Below are positions 14,424-16,959 of a stretch of 16,959 nt of DNA, piece after piece. Below the pieces are notes generated by a model. It was given only the letters and a program-made list of their open reading frames with translations, did no database searches and was not told the DNA's origin. Origin of the DNA: a bacterium (GTDB taxonomy: Bacteria; Armatimonadota; Chthonomonadetes; Chthonomonadales; Chthonomonadaceae); the NCBI GenBank assembly GCA_021805405.1, contig JAJZFK010000077.1, positions 1 to 16,959 on the forward strand. The letters are read 5' to 3'. Made by a program: the position numbers and the translations under genes. Within the stretch, counting starts at the first letter, position 1. Every line of letters starts with the position of its first letter.

Positions 14424-15587
14424 TTGGCTAATACACAAATGGAACAGGTGCCCGGACGCACTAAACCAGGACCCTATCGTTCACTGGATGCATGGCGAGG
14501 TTTCGCCAGCTTCATGGTGATGATGTACCACACAGAGCAGGTACTCGCTCTGCAGTACCACTCAAAGTCGTTTATCCTGGTCATGTTCCGTTACGGCAAC
14601 CTGGGCGTAAACGTCTTTTTCGTCATCAGCGGCTACTGCATTGCAGCTGCGGCTGGTGCAGCGCTACGACGGGAGCATGGTGCAATCGCCTTCGCGAAGG
14701 CGCGTTTACGCAGGGTTTTCCCTACCTACTGGGCAGCACTCGCAATGACATCTGCGTTGGCTCTTGTTCTCGAGTTGTACATGGAGAGCGGGCACGCGAT
14801 CCACAGTGACCTCGCCAACTTGCGTATCCTGGACCATACGGGTATCTGGTATATGGCCAATTTAACCCTTACCAATGACATTGCCCGGGTGAATTTTGTT
14901 GTGCCTCAGGCATGGACCCTCTGTTACGAAGCCGCGTTCTACCTCATCATGGCACTGGCTCTGGCGCTCGTTGGGCAGCGTTGGGGTGAGAAGGCAATGC
15001 TTTGGGCGGCACATGTAGTTACCTTAGTGGCAATTGGTACACTCGTGTTACACTGGAATATCTATCCTTTAAACCTGTGGCCAGATTTTGGATGCGGAAT
15101 TGTGGTATATCATTGGGTGCGCTTTCGTGATTTCCCGGTACTTCCCCTCCTTATCATTGGCCTTCTGGCCTGCTTTACGGTACTTGCCCGGCTGGATCAT
15201 AGCTTCGCAGCAGCTAGCGGCTACTTTTTCTGCTGGGTGATAATGATACTACTGATCATTCTTCACCCTTCCGATACTGGTATAAGTACGAGCATGATTG
15301 GGAAACCTCTCATGGCAGTTGGCATCATTTCATACAGCCTTTACCTCACGCACACATTCAGCCTCGGTCTCGTCAACCAGGTGTTGAAACGTGTAATCCC
15401 CCCTGGGCAAATCTCGATGGGTACACCGGTGACGATAATTGCATTCGCTGTCACGGCCGCACCGGCTCTACTGTTTGCATGGTTGTTTTTCAGGTATTTC
15501 GAAAAACCATTTCTCAGCGCGTCAGGACGGGCGCGCATTGAGTCTGAAATCAGGAGCGAGGCTTCCCCCGCCGCCTCTCCTGGTTGA
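14424..15587 (+). CDS. membrane acyltransferase, acyltransferase_3 family (copy 2)
   Basis: The 387-residue protein is a paralogue of the gene just upstream. It has the same blocks: YRSLDAWRGFASFMVMMYH with the conserved His36, FFVISGYCIAAAA (65-77), KARLRRVFPTYWAA (92-105) and AWTLCYEAAFYL (163-174). The two differ most in the periplasmic loop after the second block (about 115-150) and at both termini, which fits a change of donor or acceptor specificity. The start is TTG at 14424, with AGGAG 10 nt upstream. The first in-frame ATG (14439) lies 25 nt from that site and is less likely. The next gene begins 11 nt after the stop, and its ribosome binding site abuts and overlaps the stop codon, so the three genes probably form one transcript. 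Confidence 0.88.
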   Translation: MANTQMEQVPGRTKPGPYRSLDAWRGFASFMVMMYHTEQVLALQYHSKSFILVMFRYGNLGVNVFFVISGYCIAAAAGAALRREHGAIAFAKARLRRVFPTYWAALAMTSALALVLELYMESGHAIHSDLANLRILDHTGIWYMANLTLTNDIARVNFVVPQAWTLCYEAAFYLIMALALALVGQRWGEKAMLWAAHVVTLVAIGTLVLHWNIYPLNLWPDFGCGIVVYHWVRFRDFPVLPLLIIGLLACFTVLARLDHSFAAASGYFFCWVIMILLIILHPSDTGISTSMIGKPLMAVGIISYSLYLTHTFSLGLVNQVLKRVIPPGQISMGTPVTIIAFAVTAAPALLFAWLFFRYFEKPFLSASGRARIESEIRSEASPAASPG

Positions 15588-15598
15588 AAGGAATCTTC

Positions 15599-16959
15599 AT
15601 GACTCGGTTTTGCGTTAAGTTGTGCTGCTTCATCGCAGTGCTTCTTGTTTATTTCGCTGGTTCTCCATCACGAGCATTTCTTGTACCTGTTGAAGTAGAC
15701 TACCCTACCAGGGTTTTGCAATCCATCACGCTCACTGTACCTGCATCCAGCCTTACTAATGGGCCTATTGCGATGCTAAACCTGCAGATCAACAATGTAG
15801 AGTATCCCGGTGAAGTCGCCGTCCGGGTTGGGACTTTGCCGTGGATTGATCTTTCAAATAGTACGGCCACTGCATACGGCCCAGGCAGCCAGTACGGTGG
15901 TATAGGCGGGCCAGTAACTACCCTTTCGCTCCACGTACCGCTTCCTTCCGGGGCGGCTACTTCCGGCGACAACACTGTGCAGTTCAACTTTGCTCATTCC
16001 GACGGTAACTGCAGCTCCTTTCGTGTGCTAGCTGTGAACTTTGCGACAGCCAATGGCTCTACAGTAGTGGATACTAGCACTCGAACTGTGGATAATCCTG
16101 CTAACTGGCAGCCACCCCTAAACAACAGCACCGATATTGCAATTGGTCGAGCGCTTTTTACAGGGGCTACTCTCGTTTTCCCGCTCACACCAAAACCTAT
16201 GATTGCTCACTGTGGTAGCTGTCATGCCTCCGACGGGCGAGACCTGAAGTACTTTAATTACGATAATGAAACGATTATCGCACGAAGTGTGTTTCATGGC
16301 CTTACAGTAAGGCAGGGCGCACAAATCGCTTCCTACATTCGCAGTCTCCCTGCTTCCGAGGGGAGCGTGAATGGCCGACCATGGAACCCACCGTTTCAGC
16401 CTGGACCAGGGCTTTCGCAGGTTCCGCTTACCGAGTGGAGCGCAGGAGCGGGGCTTACAGCGGTGCTTAACAGTGACAACGACGAGCTGCCCTACCTGTT
16501 CCCCAATGGCATTACATCCTCGGCAGTGGCGACGATGATTACGCAAGGTGCCAACCAGATTAACCCGCGTAATATCCCCACCAGCCTTCCACTACTTACC
16601 TGGGATCAGTGGCTGCCCAAAACGGGGCCAGAGGATATAATACCAGCTAATACATTGTCTGCCTTTCTGCAGTCTGTCGATGATTACTTCACACCGCTTA
16701 TCCTGGCATCAACTACAACCGAATCGTACCTTGGTGGGCTTACCGGTGCCGAGGATATCAACTTTGGCAACATGATGACCAGCTTTGGCCTCAGCTCTCC
16801 GCAATCCGCGTGGACACCTGCACTGGCACAAGAGGAATACTCCATGCAGCAGTGGTGGGCCGTACGTGGCTGGGAGACGCTGCAGCAGGCGATAGCGGCA
16901 CACCCAACGATGTCTAAAACGTGGCCGGATAACCGCCTCTTTGTGACAAGCCCAAACCG
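15599..16959 (+). CDS. secreted protein with one heme-c (CxxCH) site, 3'-truncated by the window
   Basis: The frame is open from the ATG at 15599 to the window edge (453 codons seen). GAAAGGA lies about 7 nt upstream, touching the stop of the acyltransferase. Residues 1-26 form a signal peptide (hydrophobic core CCFIAVLLVYFAG, Ala26 at a likely cleavage site). Residues 27-165 are rich in Ser, Thr, Gly and beta-branched residues and suggest an extracytoplasmic beta-sandwich. A cytochrome-c-like segment follows with CGSCH (205-209) and then DGRDLKYFNYDNETI, IASYIRSLPASEG (243-255) and WNPPFQPGPGLSQVP (262-276). The remainder (about 280-453) is Ser/Trp-rich and unassigned. Electron transfer or a heme-dependent oxidation outside the cytoplasm is inferred. 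A distal heme ligand is not obvious. The C-terminus is missing. Confidence 0.72.
   Translation, partial: MTRFCVKLCCFIAVLLVYFAGSPSRAFLVPVEVDYPTRVLQSITLTVPASSLTNGPIAMLNLQINNVEYPGEVAVRVGTLPWIDLSNSTATAYGPGSQYGGIGGPVTTLSLHVPLPSGAATSGDNTVQFNFAHSDGNCSSFRVLAVNFATANGSTVVDTSTRTVDNPANWQPPLNNSTDIAIGRALFTGATLVFPLTPKPMIAHCGSCHASDGRDLKYFNYDNETIIARSVFHGLTVRQGAQIASYIRSLPASEGSVNGRPWNPPFQPGPGLSQVPLTEWSAGAGLTAVLNSDNDELPYLFPNGITSSAVATMITQGANQINPRNIPTSLPLLTWDQWLPKTGPEDIIPANTLSAFLQSVDDYFTPLILASTTTESYLGGLTGAEDINFGNMMTSFGLSSPQSAWTPALAQEEYSMQQWWAVRGWETLQQAIAAHPTMSKTWPDNRLFVTSPN

Noticed and set aside
13199..15587. Single fused acyltransferase or recent sequence error
   Set aside because: Both copies are full length, each with its own ribosome binding site and start, separated by 34 nt, and clearly diverged.
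16118..16546. Reverse reading frame of about 140 codons
   Set aside because: It is antisense to the secreted heme protein, which has a signal peptide, ribosome binding site and CxxCH; the reverse frame has none of these.
1..16959. Mobile element, CRISPR array, tRNA or rRNA
   Set aside because: I found no transposase or integrase, no regularly spaced repeats, and no cloverleaf or rRNA-like block on either strand by eye.

Overview
The window is a chromosomal stretch from a bacterium that I cannot name with certainty. An Armatimonadota-like organism is my best inference. The reasons are a DUF1559-like protein ending in H-X9-DG, a large DUF6785-type membrane protein, a futalosine-pathway MqnA, ANTAR two-component genes and a standalone HslV. 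Base composition looks slightly GC-rich and even across the window. I see no tRNA, rRNA, CRISPR array, insertion sequence or phage gene.

Layout. At 1-340 there is a possible gene tail, one doubtful small reverse ORF and a promoter-like region with an inverted repeat. At 341-2874 three forward genes follow: hslV (proteasome-like protease subunit), an orphan ANTAR response regulator and a Gfo/Idh/MocA oxidoreductase. At 2899-3498 a reverse gene encodes a membrane-anchored H-X9-DG protein. mqnA (3657-4445, forward) converges on a SufS-fold PLP enzyme (4465-5718, reverse). That gene diverges across only 43 bp from a SpoU/TrmH-type RNA methyltransferase (5762-6553). At 6577-11001 three reverse genes, read from right to left, are an ANTAR response regulator, a soluble GAF-GAF-HisKA_2 histidine kinase 13 nt after it, and a DUF6785-like polytopic membrane protein. 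The first two look like a cognate pair controlling RNA-level antitermination.

At 11270-13071 lies the most interesting unit. It is a nine- or ten-helix membrane protein that carries, in order and in the right helices, the hallmarks of presenilin/signal peptide peptidase intramembrane aspartyl proteases: Asp in MDLWVVF, Asp in GFAD (in place of GxGD), and PAL. Its stop codon overlaps the start of a phzF-like gene (ATGA), so the two are probably translated together. At 13199-16959 two tandem paralogous membrane acyltransferases are followed, 11 nt later, by a secreted protein with one CxxCH heme-c site. That last gene runs off the right edge.

Confidence is high for hslV, both ANTAR regulators, the kinase, mqnA, the TrmH-family gene, phzF and the acyltransferases. 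It is moderate for substrate-level statements. The presenilin-like assignment rests on motif order and topology read by eye, and a profile search or structure model would settle it.
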